Origin: Dipteris shenzhenensis
Lineage: Eukaryota > Polypodiophyta > Polypodiopsida > Gleicheniales
Strand: one strand, 5' to 3'
NCBI GenBank assembly: GCA_047967505.1
Contig: CM106538.1
Length of the DNA: 64,000 nucleotides
Below, in pieces: positions 24,579 to 31,377 of this stretch (position 1 is the stretch's first letter; each line of letters opens with the position of its first letter). The position numbers and the translations under genes are program-made. Below the pieces are notes generated by a model. The model saw only the letters and a program-made list of their open reading frames with translations, was not told where the DNA came from and made no database searches.

Positions 24579-25422
24579 GGAGCCTAGGCTTTATGCTAGA
24601 ACATTGAAAAAGAATACGTACATACATAGAGACACATGTATAGAGCAAACTTTATGGGACATAAACGGAAAGAGATAGTAGAATCAAGGCTAACAGAGCT
24701 TCCAGTAAAGCCAAACAAAGACACCAGCTGCATTGCCTGAAGATATTACTTGATGGGGAATGGGAGACTAAGCTAGGAAGGAGCTTCAACACAACCACCC
24801 AGATTACAACATTACCTTGCAGAAAAGGAGTAGAATGAACAAAACTTTTCATTATTATAGCTTCCAACTGTAGTTAATTAAGTGCACAGACGTCAGAAAT
24901 GATTGCCTTAGGGGATTCTTAATACGTATCATGTGCATTCATGCTGTCCGTTGACTTAAGAACAGCAGAGAGATAAACGCGGCCGAATTGTCTGTAACTC
25001 TGGCCAAAGACATCAGGTTCACGTGGACTTTCACATTTTTTCGAAGGCCTTTCATTCAGGATACTGGAAAATGCACAATTAAGGCAACTCATCTCAGAAA
25101 GTACCCGCCCTAGCAAACTAAGCCTTATCTGAAATGTAAGTAGATCACATACTGAGAATTTAGTAACGAACGTGTCTTCTTCATGAGTATGGGTGGAGCC
25201 TCCGCTTCTGGGAAGCCAGGCCGCAGACGTTCCTGGCTCAACAAAGTGATGGTATTCTCCGGGCGAAGCGAACGCTGGTTTTGAAGAGGTGAAAGGACTG
25301 AAGGAACTCTGAGAAGGAAAATTGGGGGTGGCAGAAGCAATTGAAGCACCCCGACGTGCAGGCATAGAAATGCTCGTGAGGAAGTGCAAGCCACAACGGT
25401 CACCAGTTAAGATGTCGATCAT
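3280..25422 (-). CDS. E2F: E2F-family transcription factor gene, nine exons, 3' end beyond window
   Basis: This is a cell-cycle transcription factor that, with a DP partner, binds TTTSSCGC-type promoter sites in the nucleus and is held in check by retinoblastoma-related protein. Coding exons on the minus strand are 25422-25153, 5082-4884, 4650-4591, 4500-4415, 4140-4052, 3911-3857, 3729-3677, 3494-3444 and 3328-3280. Their lengths (270, 199, 60, 86, 89, 55, 53, 51, 49) join in phase to 304 codons without a stop, and every intron is GT...AG. Key motifs are the plant E2F N-terminal [13 protein letters not shown], the DNA-binding domain from CRYDSSL (about residue 170) through [12 protein letters not shown] to NRIRW, a leucine-rich coiled coil (about 235-287) and the start of the marked box ([15 protein letters not shown]). 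The C-terminal part lies left of the window. The short PLKRK-like segment common in plant E2Fs between exons 1 and 2 is not seen; a small exon could be hidden in the 20 kb intron 1. Confidence 0.93.
3444..3494 (-). CDS. E2F: E2F exon 8 (coiled coil)
   Basis: This 51 nt exon encodes [16 protein letters not shown] after a split Arg codon, matching the ERLRDLSEDENN segment of plant E2Fs. The acceptor is TATGCAG and the donor GTATCC. Confidence 0.88.
3677..3729 (-). CDS. E2F: E2F exon 7 (coiled coil)
   Basis: This 53 nt exon encodes [17 protein letters not shown], matching the E2F dimerization helix (AEIENL.IEERRLDEQI). The acceptor is TTGCAG and the donor GTCCTT. Confidence 0.88.
3857..3911 (-). 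CDS. E2F: E2F exon 6
   Basis: This 55 nt exon completes the Lys codon and encodes [18 protein letters not shown], equivalent to the KGLD...P segment after the DNA-binding domain. The acceptor is CTACAG. The donor GTCATT is a weak but valid GT. Confidence 0.85.
4052..4140 (-). CDS. E2F: E2F exon 5 (recognition helix)
   Basis: This 89 nt exon encodes [20 protein letters not shown] followed by [14 protein letters not shown] contacts the GC core of E2F sites, and the following helix packs against DP. The acceptor is AATAG and the donor GTAAGT (consensus). Confidence 0.96.
4415..4500 (-). CDS. E2F: E2F exon 4 (DNA-binding domain, first helices)
   Basis: This 86 nt exon encodes [20 protein letters not shown] and then NKAADILR, the helix 1-2 region of the winged helix. 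The acceptor is GTCTCAG and the donor GTAGGT. It ends in phase 0. Confidence 0.94.
4591..4650 (-). CDS. E2F: E2F exon 3 (start of DNA-binding domain)
   Basis: This 60 nt exon completes the Gly from exon 2 and encodes [19 protein letters not shown], the hallmark entry into the E2F winged-helix domain. The acceptor is TTATAG and the donor GTAATG. Phase 1 is on both sides. Confidence 0.93.
4766..4842. repeat. (CT)n run followed by (CTTT)n, in E2F intron 2
   Basis: About 42 bases of ct repeat (4766-4807) are followed, after a short spacer, by four to five cttt units (about 4825-4842). They lie between exons 2 and 3, so length variation here would change intron 2. Confidence 0.95.
4884..5082 (-). 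CDS. E2F: E2F exon 2 (linker)
   Basis: This exon of 199 nt codes for 66 residues plus one base. It reads [17 protein letters not shown] and then EPQTPRSNI, matching the T-P-x-SG-KG and GPQTPxSNxG blocks that precede the E2F DNA-binding domain. The acceptor is CCACAG and the donor GTATCT. The intron upstream is the 20 kb intron 1. Confidence 0.88.
5650..6170 (+). mobile_element. Chromovirus gypsy integrase fragment with tandem duplication
   Basis: The plus strand reads [22 protein letters not shown] and, after frameshifts, [12 protein letters not shown]. These are the zinc-finger end, first catalytic Asp (MDF) and HPQTDGQTE regions of a chromovirus integrase. About 104 bases covering the last motif are duplicated at 5927-6030 and 6064-6168. 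The fragment is short and frameshifted. Confidence 0.75.
6171..7074. other. No gene seen (E2F intron 1)
   Basis: This is intronic sequence with a run of g (6459-6466) and c (6511-6520). No coding signature was found on either strand. It could be non-coding parts of the adjoining gypsy elements. Confidence 0.6.
7075..8760 (-). mobile_element. Chromovirus (Ty3/gypsy) relic: RNase H, integrase, chromodomain
   Basis: Read on the minus strand, 8720-8300 gives the RNase H tail ([10 protein letters not shown], then [20 protein letters not shown]). Then 8183-7761 gives integrase ([43 protein letters not shown]), with both visible catalytic Asp residues. Further on come the C-terminal [11 protein letters not shown] block and, near 7175-7075, a chromodomain core ([15 protein letters not shown], then TAG where Trp is usual). 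The domain order RNase H-integrase-chromodomain marks a chromovirus. Reverse transcriptase, gag and recognisable LTRs are missing. Several stops and frame changes are present. Confidence 0.85.
8900..9784 (+). pseudogene. LINE endonuclease region, degenerate
   Basis: The plus strand around 9380-9740 reads GDILLLGDF, then [15 protein letters not shown] and [19 protein letters not shown], in the order of a LINE apurinic endonuclease (GDFN-like motif, then S-x-x-DYV...I-x-DF). Frames change several times. It is the 5' part of the LINE that continues at 10564, after removal of the intervening LTR-like insert. Confidence 0.6.
9785..10563. mobile_element. Candidate solo LTR inserted in a LINE
   Basis: The segment begins tgttag and ends ccaaca, an LTR-like TG...CA pair, and separates LINE endonuclease sequence from downstream LINE sequence. 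It carries a g-poor, c-rich interior with gggcttaca near its right end, which is also seen in other LTRs of this window. The flanks share gcccc on both sides (9779-9783 and 10565-10569), but each is offset one base from the ends, so the duplication is suggestive only. Confidence 0.5.
10564..11925 (+). pseudogene. LINE reverse transcriptase region, degenerate
   Basis: The plus strand has [17 protein letters not shown] near 10790, [19 protein letters not shown] near 11160, [15 protein letters not shown] near 11300, [16 protein letters not shown] (RT motif A) near 11530, [13 protein letters not shown] (motif B) near 11710 and the catalytic [11 protein letters not shown] (motif C) near 11845. This is a non-LTR reverse transcriptase. 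A TAG, frameshifts and missing bases break it. It ends abruptly at about 11925, where copia D sequence begins. Confidence 0.85.
11930..12560 (-). mobile_element. Copia D: integrase fragment
   Basis: On the minus strand, 12200-11935 reads [18 protein letters not shown], then [13 protein letters not shown] and, after a frame change, [12 protein letters not shown]. This is the core of a Ty1/copia integrase, from the strand-2 Asp region to the GGEF block. To the right, 12420-12560 has LTR-like features (gggggcttacaag, ttccaaca), but no pair was found. Confidence 0.7.
12561..13004. other. No gene seen (E2F intron 1)
   Basis: I see no coding signature on either strand. It may be the non-coding ends of copia D or E. 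Confidence 0.5.
13135..13430 (+). other. Unrecognised open stretch
   Basis: A plus-strand frame (13079-13423) stays open across the broken copia E LTR and codes for a peptide of normal amino-acid mix ([20 protein letters not shown], then [16 protein letters not shown]). It matches no family I know. It could be a captured exon, part of another transposon, or chance. Confidence 0.3.
13695..14107. repeat. About 208 bp tandem duplication
   Basis: The sequence starting aaccatcaaaaatggcacc at 13701 recurs at 13909 and matches for about 200 bases with few changes. The two copies lie end to end inside copia E. Confidence 0.95.
14130..14859 (-). pseudogene. Copia E gag, degenerate
   Basis: The minus strand from the ATG at 14859 reads [20 protein letters not shown] and later [13 protein letters not shown] and [11 protein letters not shown], typical of copia gag (UBN2-type). 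A zinc-knuckle-like [12 protein letters not shown] follows near 14170 with its last Cys replaced by Phe. Stops include TGA and TAG codons, and there are several frame changes. Confidence 0.75.
14873..14885 (-). promoter_or_regulatory. Primer-binding site of copia E
   Basis: The reverse complement reads TTGGTATCAAAGC, one base short of the initiator-Met tRNA 3' end match used by plant copia elements. It lies one base from the LTR end at 14887. Confidence 0.75.
15373..15570. repeat. About 98 bp diverged tandem duplication
   Basis: Two adjacent units begin with catcataag (15377 and 15475) and share the order of short blocks aatagagcatg, agcaagcaac and aatccttggcct. No coding role is seen. 15013-16379 otherwise holds no recognisable gene. 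Confidence 0.8.
15967..16070. repeat. 35 bp direct repeat
   Basis: The block aagttagatgatatcaacta, extending to ggtccta, occurs twice, at about 15970 and 16030. Confidence 0.9.
16380..18300 (+). mobile_element. Copia F: protease and integrase relic, split by a compact element
   Basis: The plus strand reads a protease [14 protein letters not shown] near 16396, then pre-integrase [18 protein letters not shown] (16750), integrase [18 protein letters not shown] near 16990, and the end of integrase with VFIGY at 17480. Removing 17483-18185 (compact element plus one duplicated target copy) restores a continuous reading: VFIGY is followed by SS and, after a shift, [12 protein letters not shown], a typical copia post-integrase block. 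Frameshifts and stops are many. LTRs are not identified. Confidence 0.8.
17483..18169. mobile_element. Compact element with 129 bp terminal direct repeats, copy 1
   Basis: This 687 bp element has direct repeats at its ends, 17483-17611 and 18041-18169, each starting atacctagat and ending gggactag, around a roughly 429 bp non-coding core. It is flanked by a 16 bp target duplication (17467-17482 and 18170-18185, one mismatch) that falls in the copia F integrase tail. The ends are not TG...CA. I see no primer site, polypurine tract, poly-A tail or conserved ORF. The class is uncertain. Confidence 0.9.
18301..19794. other. No gene recognised; contains (CT)n run
   Basis: No protein family is recognisable here. 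A 59-base ct repeat lies at 19313-19371. The stretch around 18650-19200 has long open pieces with no motif I could assign. Confidence 0.6.
19795..20760 (+). promoter_or_regulatory. LTR-like promoter segment with TATA box
   Basis: A segment starting tgttgagaaccc leads to a strong TATA box in context (gcctataaaaggcg, near 20088-20101), followed by a long ct-rich, leader-like stretch. An aataaag polyadenylation-type signal occurs near 21122. This is the usual order in a plant LTR (U3, TATA, R/U5), but I found no partner LTR and no reliable right end. Confidence 0.45.
20411..20702. repeat. 146 bp perfect-looking tandem duplication
   Basis: The block beginning tctctctctaatgttccagc at 20411 is repeated with an offset of 146 bases (atgttcc at 20421 and 20567) and looks identical throughout. 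A third unit starts at about 20703 but diverges at once. Confidence 0.95.
21375..22610 (+). mobile_element. Second LINE copy, RT with internal deletion and 3' domain
   Basis: The plus strand has [16 protein letters not shown] (RT motif A) fused after a deletion to [14 protein letters not shown] and [11 protein letters not shown]. The last is motif C with YANG in place of YADD. It continues with [20 protein letters not shown] and [18 protein letters not shown] (thumb/connection) and a C-terminal stretch matching the same LINE family as 8900-11925. It cannot be active. Confidence 0.8.
22611..22975. other. No gene seen
   Basis: Open frames are present, but no motif is recognised. Probably the LINE 3' end and flank. 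Confidence 0.5.
22976..23664. mobile_element. Compact element with 129 bp terminal direct repeats, copy 2
   Basis: This 689 bp element has the same architecture as copy 1. Terminal direct repeats are at 22976-23104 and 23536-23664, with the same core in the same orientation at about 95% identity by eye. It is flanked by a perfect 13 bp target duplication, ctctttaacctat (22963-22975 and 23665-23677). The independent target sites and different duplication lengths show two separate insertions rather than a segmental copy. Confidence 0.92.
23678..25152. other. Intron 1 remainder; c-rich stretch and (CT)n
   Basis: This region includes diverged repeats of a cctngccaacc-like unit (23690-23790), a ctat tetranucleotide stretch (about 24110-24190) and a 37-base ct repeat at 24540-24576. 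A small plus-strand ORF at 24224-24439 ([20 protein letters not shown] at its start) has an ordinary residue mix, but I do not recognise it. Confidence 0.5.
25153..25422 (-). CDS. E2F: E2F exon 1 (N-terminus)
   Basis: It encodes 90 residues from the first ATG (25422). A second in-frame ATG at 25365 (MPARRGAS) could be the true start. The exon contains [20 protein letters not shown], the conserved N-terminal block of plant E2F A/B/C proteins. It ends in phase 0 at a GTATGT donor (25152-25147). Confidence 0.88.
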
Positions 25423-25900
25423 GACGCAACTGTAGAACAGCGAAGGATAAAGGAGACGGAAAATGGGAATGTATTGAAGGGGAGGATGGAAACCAAAAAG
25501 GATGGGGAGGGTGAGAAAGGGGAGATGTCAAGGGGGAGAGGTAGGGATGAGGTTGACCTAAAGATACAATGAGCATTGTGAGTAAGGGGGTTGGGGAATT
25601 GTATTGGACAAAACAACACATGTGTTTTGAATGCAGAACTCGCGCCTCTTCTTCCCCCCAAAGTAGTTCTCACCTTAATTGCCCTTTTTACACCCTTTGC
25701 ATACACGACCAAAGACAATTGAAGACTCGCGTATATCCCCCACCTGCCTGGCTCTCACATCGGAGTGCTAATTTATGTCACCAACTTGTCATTGGTGTCG
25801 CGATTGGCGAAGATGGAACGGGCCAATCGTGCAGCGCGGCTGGAGGAGCTGGCCCTGGATTGGTTGGGCAGCCTTCTAGACATATCTTTTTGTGTCTGTG
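25423..25900 (-). promoter_or_regulatory. E2F 5' leader and proximal promoter
   Basis: Upstream of exon 1 the minus strand is pyrimidine-rich for about 150 bases, like a plant 5' UTR. Three minus-strand CCAAT boxes (attgg on plus) lie at 25791-25795, 25803-25807 and 25859-25863. An E2F-like core, ctcgcgcc, lies at 25639-25646. This fits S-phase or E2F self-regulation, which is inferred. No clear TATA box was found. Confidence 0.5.
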
Positions 25901-27974
25901 CCCAGGTTCCTCCCTCCTTTTGGACCAAGTAGCCCTTCACACCACCTTTTGGAGGATGGCCAGCGGATGTTTGTGAACCGAGACTACACAGGCGAGTTTC
26001 CCATTTCACGCCAGCTCCATCCTCGCCAATTAGAAATCCCTCCTACAAAACAACCTTTTCACACACATCTGTCCACCATGCTCCGAAAAAATATGCTAAC
26101 AAGTGAGTCACACCCCAACGTGAAACTAAAGGCGAGCAGTGTCGAATAATGCTTCTCTAAGAATGGCGATGTGGTAAGTTTCCAGCAAGTGATTGGTCGA
26201 TAATATGCAGCAATTTCCCTGTCTAAGAATGGCTATGATAACCAAGCAATCCAACAAGGCAACCTTGTAATACTCATGTGCCTTGTCTAAGAATTACACT
26301 TGTAACATTTTCGAATTATACTTGTTTAAGAATGGTGGTGATAACCATGCACGCCAACATGGCAAGTGTCCAGCAATTGACTAGTCGATAATATGCAACA
26401 ATTTTCCTTACAATATGTAAGATTTTATATGCCTTGAATCGGATAAAGAGAAACTATGCATATTCTAAATGGCTCTTGGAGCCTTGGTGGAGTAATTCAA
26501 TGTGGAAACTATGCATGTATTGGCTAAAGGATTTCTCTCAACGTGGCCTGACATGGCATTCCAATCAAAAGCTTGAGGTTTTGGTTTTTGAGGAGCTTAG
26601 GCAGTGGTTGAAAATCTTTTTTAGGAGGTCATAGCTATGAATCCGGATTTGTAGGCTTCTAGTTTCCTCAATGAGAGTCAACTTGGGGAGCTGCATGGTC
26701 TCTTCTTCAATTGCCAAGCTCCTATTGCTAGTTGTTTGCATAAATTAGAGTGTCTTGACCTCCTCAGCTGAGTCATCAGACTTTGTCATGAGTCAAAAGT
26801 CCAATGTAAATGGCAAAATTCCTCCATGTCGGTGAGCATTTGCCATTTCGCATCTTAAGTCTATAAGTCTTTAGTGATACAAGTTTTGGGTCTTCATGAG
26901 CATCACCTAAACTTCGTCTTCTCCTATATTTCATGTGAAGGCTCAATTCGGGTTCTATCGTTGAATTGCATCACCATGCTAAGTTGGAAAATGCATAAAG
27001 TGTAAGAGAGAAGAAATAAGAAATTTGATAACTATATTAAATTATAAGAGAGAAGAAAAAAAATGTTTATGAATTTGCATAATTAGAATAAATAATTATT
27101 AGGAGAAAAATACTATATTCATCGCATTGTGAAGTTCTCAGACATTCTATGTGTTATTGAATCGAACATACAGAAGTACAAGATTTGAAAATACAAAGCT
27201 TGCCTTTAGCCTTGATTATCTAACTTCATACTTTATACTATAAATGCAAATTTTAGAAAAGTATTTGGGCCAATATCATCCGTTAGATGCTTATGATTGC
27301 ATGTACCTTTGCCTTACATATTATTAAGACTGCACAACCAAATAATAATATATTTTCTCATTCTCATGAAAAATTCCTCTATTCTCTATACTTTGAGATA
27401 TTGAGGAGAGCTAGAATGTATGGCCTTGTGTTTGATTAAACTTCCATTTTCATTAGGGTGGCACCTTGTAGATATGCCTTTGACCATATGCTTAATATAC
27501 ATGCTTAGCATGGAATATTCCTTTACTGGGCTAAATTTTTAAGAGAGTCTAGAGATGCCACTTTGTAAGGTTCCTATTCTTGAGTCTTTGCTGTCATCAT
27601 AAGCTCAAGTACAGCAATGGTTTCTTTAACATCCTTGAGAAATCCAACCTTACAATATCTCCTTTTGGGCTCCTATAAGAAAGCTTGTACTCTTGTGATT
27701 GTAATTGCATTCCCAATTAGTAAATTATGGATGAGACACTCTTCAAAAAACTCAAAGGAGAAGCCTCTATGATATGATTTTCTAGTTGAGCAATGCCCTG
27801 GGTCATATCATCAGTCTTTCTCACCTATGTAATGAGTTATGCAAAACTCTTACTAAGCTAAAACTACAAGGGGTGTGTGTGTGTATTAAGTCATAGAATA
27901 GCTTAATAACATTAACTAGAAATAATTTAGATATGGAGAATAAATACTTGAAGAACTCAAATTTAGTTTAATTT

Positions 27975-28108
27975 CAAATGTATCATTACAACCAAACCCC
28001 GTTAGGGTTACAAAAAATGAGTAAATAAGTGCTGAATCCGTCAAATGTATCATTACAACCAAACCCTGTTAGGGTTACAAAAAATGAGTAAATAAGTGTC
28101 AAATCCAT
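27975..28108. repeat. 67 bp tandem duplication
   Basis: Two adjacent units begin caaatgtatcattacaacca (27975 and 28042) and differ at only a few bases. Confidence 0.95.
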
Positions 28109-28428
28109 CAAGTAGTCCAGGCTCCAAGGTCACGGTCCACTTACTTGTTGCCACCATCCCATATGTTAGAACAATATAGCTTAATTTTGGTAGACATGTA
28201 ATGCATGTTTCCCCTAGCTTGTTATCACTTTACCTAGGAACAAGAACATCCCTCCGGATTCTAGAGTATAAAAGTATAATGATTTCACAAAGGAAAGCAC
28301 TGATAAATTATGCATTAACTCAGTTTTAGAGGAAATGTACCAATAGACTAAGGTTTCATTTAAAGAAAAAATTGATTAAAGAATAATTTAATCAAAAAGT
28401 TTGTGTGTGTAAACGCGCACGTGCATTA

Positions 28429-28450
28429 GAGAGGGAGAGAGAAAGAGAGA

Positions 28451-28504
<54 letters not shown>
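28429..28504. repeat. (GA)n microsatellite
   Basis: About 75 bases of ga repeat, with a few interruptions in the first third. Confidence 0.95.
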
Positions 28505-28506
<2 letters not shown>

Positions 28507-29069
28507 TTCATTTGTAAAAAGAGGTGTCTAGCACACCTCTAAAAAAAGGCTATTGATAAATTGATAAATAGAAATCTAGGAGCAAAGCACGAACTGAGAG
28601 AAAGAAACTCCATATGTCATGAGTAGCTCTTTTCATGTCTTGTCATATACTGTGTCCAAGCTGAGTAGTTGGCTGTAGGGTCCCATCATGTTCAAGATTT
28701 GGCATTAGTGTGCTTTAGTCATGTAATTGTGTGGACAATGTGATGTGGCCTTTGGCTACACATATTCTAAAATATGTAGAACACATGCTTTCAAGTAAAA
28801 CATGCTAAAGATGTATGATCATTATTAAAAAGTAGCACTCCAAGTGCTTGTAGATCCCACATGTCATCAAGGATGAGTTTGATTACATCTGAATGCCACC
28901 TCTACCTCAGTGTCTAATATGAAAGATTAATGAATGAACGTATTCTCATTGTGGCAAAGTCCCATTTTTCTTTAAAATATGTAGTGGATTTGCATTGTGC
29001 ATACATGTTGAATAAGCCTTCTTCCCTTCTACTCCTTTTTGAAAGTTGAGACAAGTGCAAAAGGAGTAC

Positions 29070-29119
29070 ATCACATGAAATGCACATTAGGGTTGGCCCT
29101 AATGTGCATTTCATGTGAT
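29070..29119. repeat. Perfect 23 bp inverted repeat with 4-base loop
   Basis: 29070-29092 and 29097-29119 are exact reverse complements around ttgg. The arm starts atcacatgaaatgcacatta. Confidence 0.97.
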
Positions 29120-29439
29120 ATTTAATCCCTCCTTGATCCTGTTGTTTCAATCTCAAAAACTTCATGATGTAGTGGGTGAACTACGTTCTCTATCCATATT
29201 AAAGCATCTAAGGAAAGTGCATAGGTAAACCTTTGCTTAATTGTTCATGTAATTCAAATTCTCCACATTGGACAAGGTCCATTTTGCACATTAAAAACCC
29301 CTTATGTACGTATATTTTCAATGACTCCATAAACATATAAAACCCTTCTATTGATTGTATGTGCTATCTTACATATTTCTTAGGCATGGGCATCAGTAAC
29401 CTTCAAGCCATCTAGAGCTCCCCATAAGAACAAGCTCAA

Positions 29440-29945
29440 ACAAACTCTTCCTCTTTCCTCCACACCTCTTTCATTCTCCTACCCCTTCCATCACAAGTCC
29501 TCTTTTCATTCCCTCTATCTCCACCACCTCCCTTCCTCTGTCTTCCTCCCTCCACCATCACCACCCCCTTTCCTCTCTCTACCACTCCCATTCTCTCTCT
29601 ACCCCCCCTCCGTATCCATTCTCTCCCTACCACCCCATGTTTCCTCACCCCCCACACACTCTCTCTAAACACAACACTCTCTCTCTTCTCCCCCACACCC
29701 CCAGCACCCCACTCTCTCTAAGTCCCTCCACTCACTTTATTTCCCCCTTAGCCCTCCCTCTCTCTCACAGCCCCTCACTCTCTCTCTATCCCTCCCCTCC
29801 CCTCACCCCCCTCATTCCCACATTCTCTCTCTACCCCCTCACCACTCTCTAATACACTCACCCTCTATCTCTCTCCTTCCCCCCCTCATGCCCCACACTC
29901 TCTAAATTTTTCCCCTCTCCCAAAGATCCCCCCTCTCTCTAAAAC
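29440..29945. repeat. Pyrimidine-rich tract (plus strand)
   Basis: About 500 bases of cccct/ctct-type sequence are nearly free of g on the plus strand. The open frames are Pro/Ser/Leu-rich artefacts. Confidence 0.85.
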
Positions 29946-30534
29946 TCCCCCCTGATGCCAACCCCCCTCGGTGGGCACATTGCCTTGGGCACAACACGCC
30001 GTCGGGGCTGGCTTCTGAAGCTTTTCTTATAGGTAGAGCCTACTCCATCAAGTTTTCTCTTAGCTTGTTTATCTTCAACATAGCTTCTTCCTTGCTTCTC
30101 CTCATCACAAGGTTCTTTGAACTTCACACCTCTAGCCAAGTACATTTGCCTTCTTTGCAAGGCCTCCTATGATTGTGTGACCCTCTCTTCATCAAGCTCC
30201 TACTTGCGCTATGTCTTTCACTGTCAATGCTATTATGCATAAGCATGAGAATCTCCTATTATTAAAATCGCCTACCTCAACTTCTTGCATTCTAGACTCC
30301 AATAAGATATTCCCATTCTTAGGCATTCCCATATGGGGTCTAAAACTCTTGAACTTTCCCTTTGTGTGTCAAGTTGTAGTCATGAGCTAATAGATCATTT
30401 TCATCTACCTCTATCTTTACCTATATTGTAAAATTCATTCTATACTTTTGTTGCCCTTAACTACTCATCAAAGCACCGAGAGTCTTATGCAATCAAGGAC
30501 TTACATTCCATGATGTTTGGCAGCTCTAGCTTCC

Positions 30535-31110
30535 TCTTGGCCATTGTGTATGGAAGGAGTGGTGAAGATGGTGGGTGGAAAGTGGGTGGTGGAGGTGGTG
30601 GTGGAGATGGGAGGGGAGGTGGTACAGATGGACAGAAAAAGAAGTGATGGTAGAGGGGAAAGAGATGGTGGAGGGGATGGAGATGGTGGAAGGTGGAGAT
30701 GGAGGAGGGTGTTGGAGGGGATGGGTGGAAAAAGGTGGAGTGGTAGTGGAAGGGATGGAATTGGTGGGAGGTGGAGGTGGACATGGTGGAGATGAGGGGG
30801 GTGGATAGGATGGACGGAAAAATGGTGGTTGTGGTGGTGGAGGTGGAGATGGTTGACAGAAGATGTGGGATGGAGGGGGAAAGCTTGACTGGAAAAATGG
30901 TGGTGGTGGTGGTGGTGGAGATGTTGATGGAAGGTGAAGGACATCAAGTGGAGGTGGATGGAAGGTGGGGGATGGAGGGAGGAGCTTGATAAAAAAAGTG
31001 GTGGTGGAGGTGTGGAGATGATGGACAGAAGGTGGAGGACAAAAAGTGGAGGTGAACGGAAAATATGTGGAACTTGGAGATGGAGGAGAGAGGGAAGTGG
31101 CTTGCAAAAG
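30535..31110. repeat. ggt/gga triplet-rich tract (plus strand purine-rich)
   Basis: This is a diverged triplet-type repeat (ggtgga, tggtgg) over about 575 bases. Frames on the minus strand give Pro/His/Ser-rich strings with no domain, so I do not call a gene. Confidence 0.85.
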
Positions 31111-31361
31111 TGAGGGGAAAGAAATGAGAGCCAGGGGGGTTCTTTTATAGGATGTGGGGATTTAAAGGCTAAACTTTTTTATTAGTGGATTAATGTGGTC
31201 ATGTAAGTCAACAATGTAAATTGCCATCAATTTTGCATCAATTGGAAGCATTTTTGCACTCCTTTGCCTTGAGGGATATGTCTTGGATGGTTTTTTGAGG
31301 GGGAGTTCTTTTTCACACATGCAAACACGTGCTCCACTTTCCCTTCAGGCACTAACCTCCA

Positions 31362-31374
31362 GGCAACGATGCCA
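31362..31374 (-). promoter_or_regulatory. Athila/Tat-like primer-binding site
   Basis: The reverse complement reads TGGCATCGTTGCC, close to the TGGCGCCGTTGCC primer site of plant Athila/Tat gypsy elements (one CG to CA and one C to T change). It lies three bases from an LTR start. Confidence 0.55.
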
Positions 31375-31377
31375 AAA

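Larger units (their letters stand above)
25901..29400. other. AT-rich intergenic region, no gene seen
   Basis: No coding signature was found upstream of the E2F promoter. Local direct repeats occur at 26150-26410, where cgataatatgcaacaatttcc-like blocks appear twice. There are also a 67 bp tandem duplication, a (GA)n run and a perfect hairpin, listed separately. Confidence 0.6.

Noticed and set aside
25569-25976. 135-codon plus-strand frame divergent from E2F
   Set aside because: It overlaps the E2F leader/promoter, has no motif, and its residue mix looks like non-coding GC-richer DNA.
29070-29119. MicroRNA precursor
   Set aside because: The loop is only 4 bases, the stem is perfect and just 23 bp, and no flanking stem extension is seen.
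30485-31107. 193- and 148-codon minus-strand frames rich in His/Pro/Ser
   Set aside because: All are translations of a ggt/gga triplet-type repeat in different frames.
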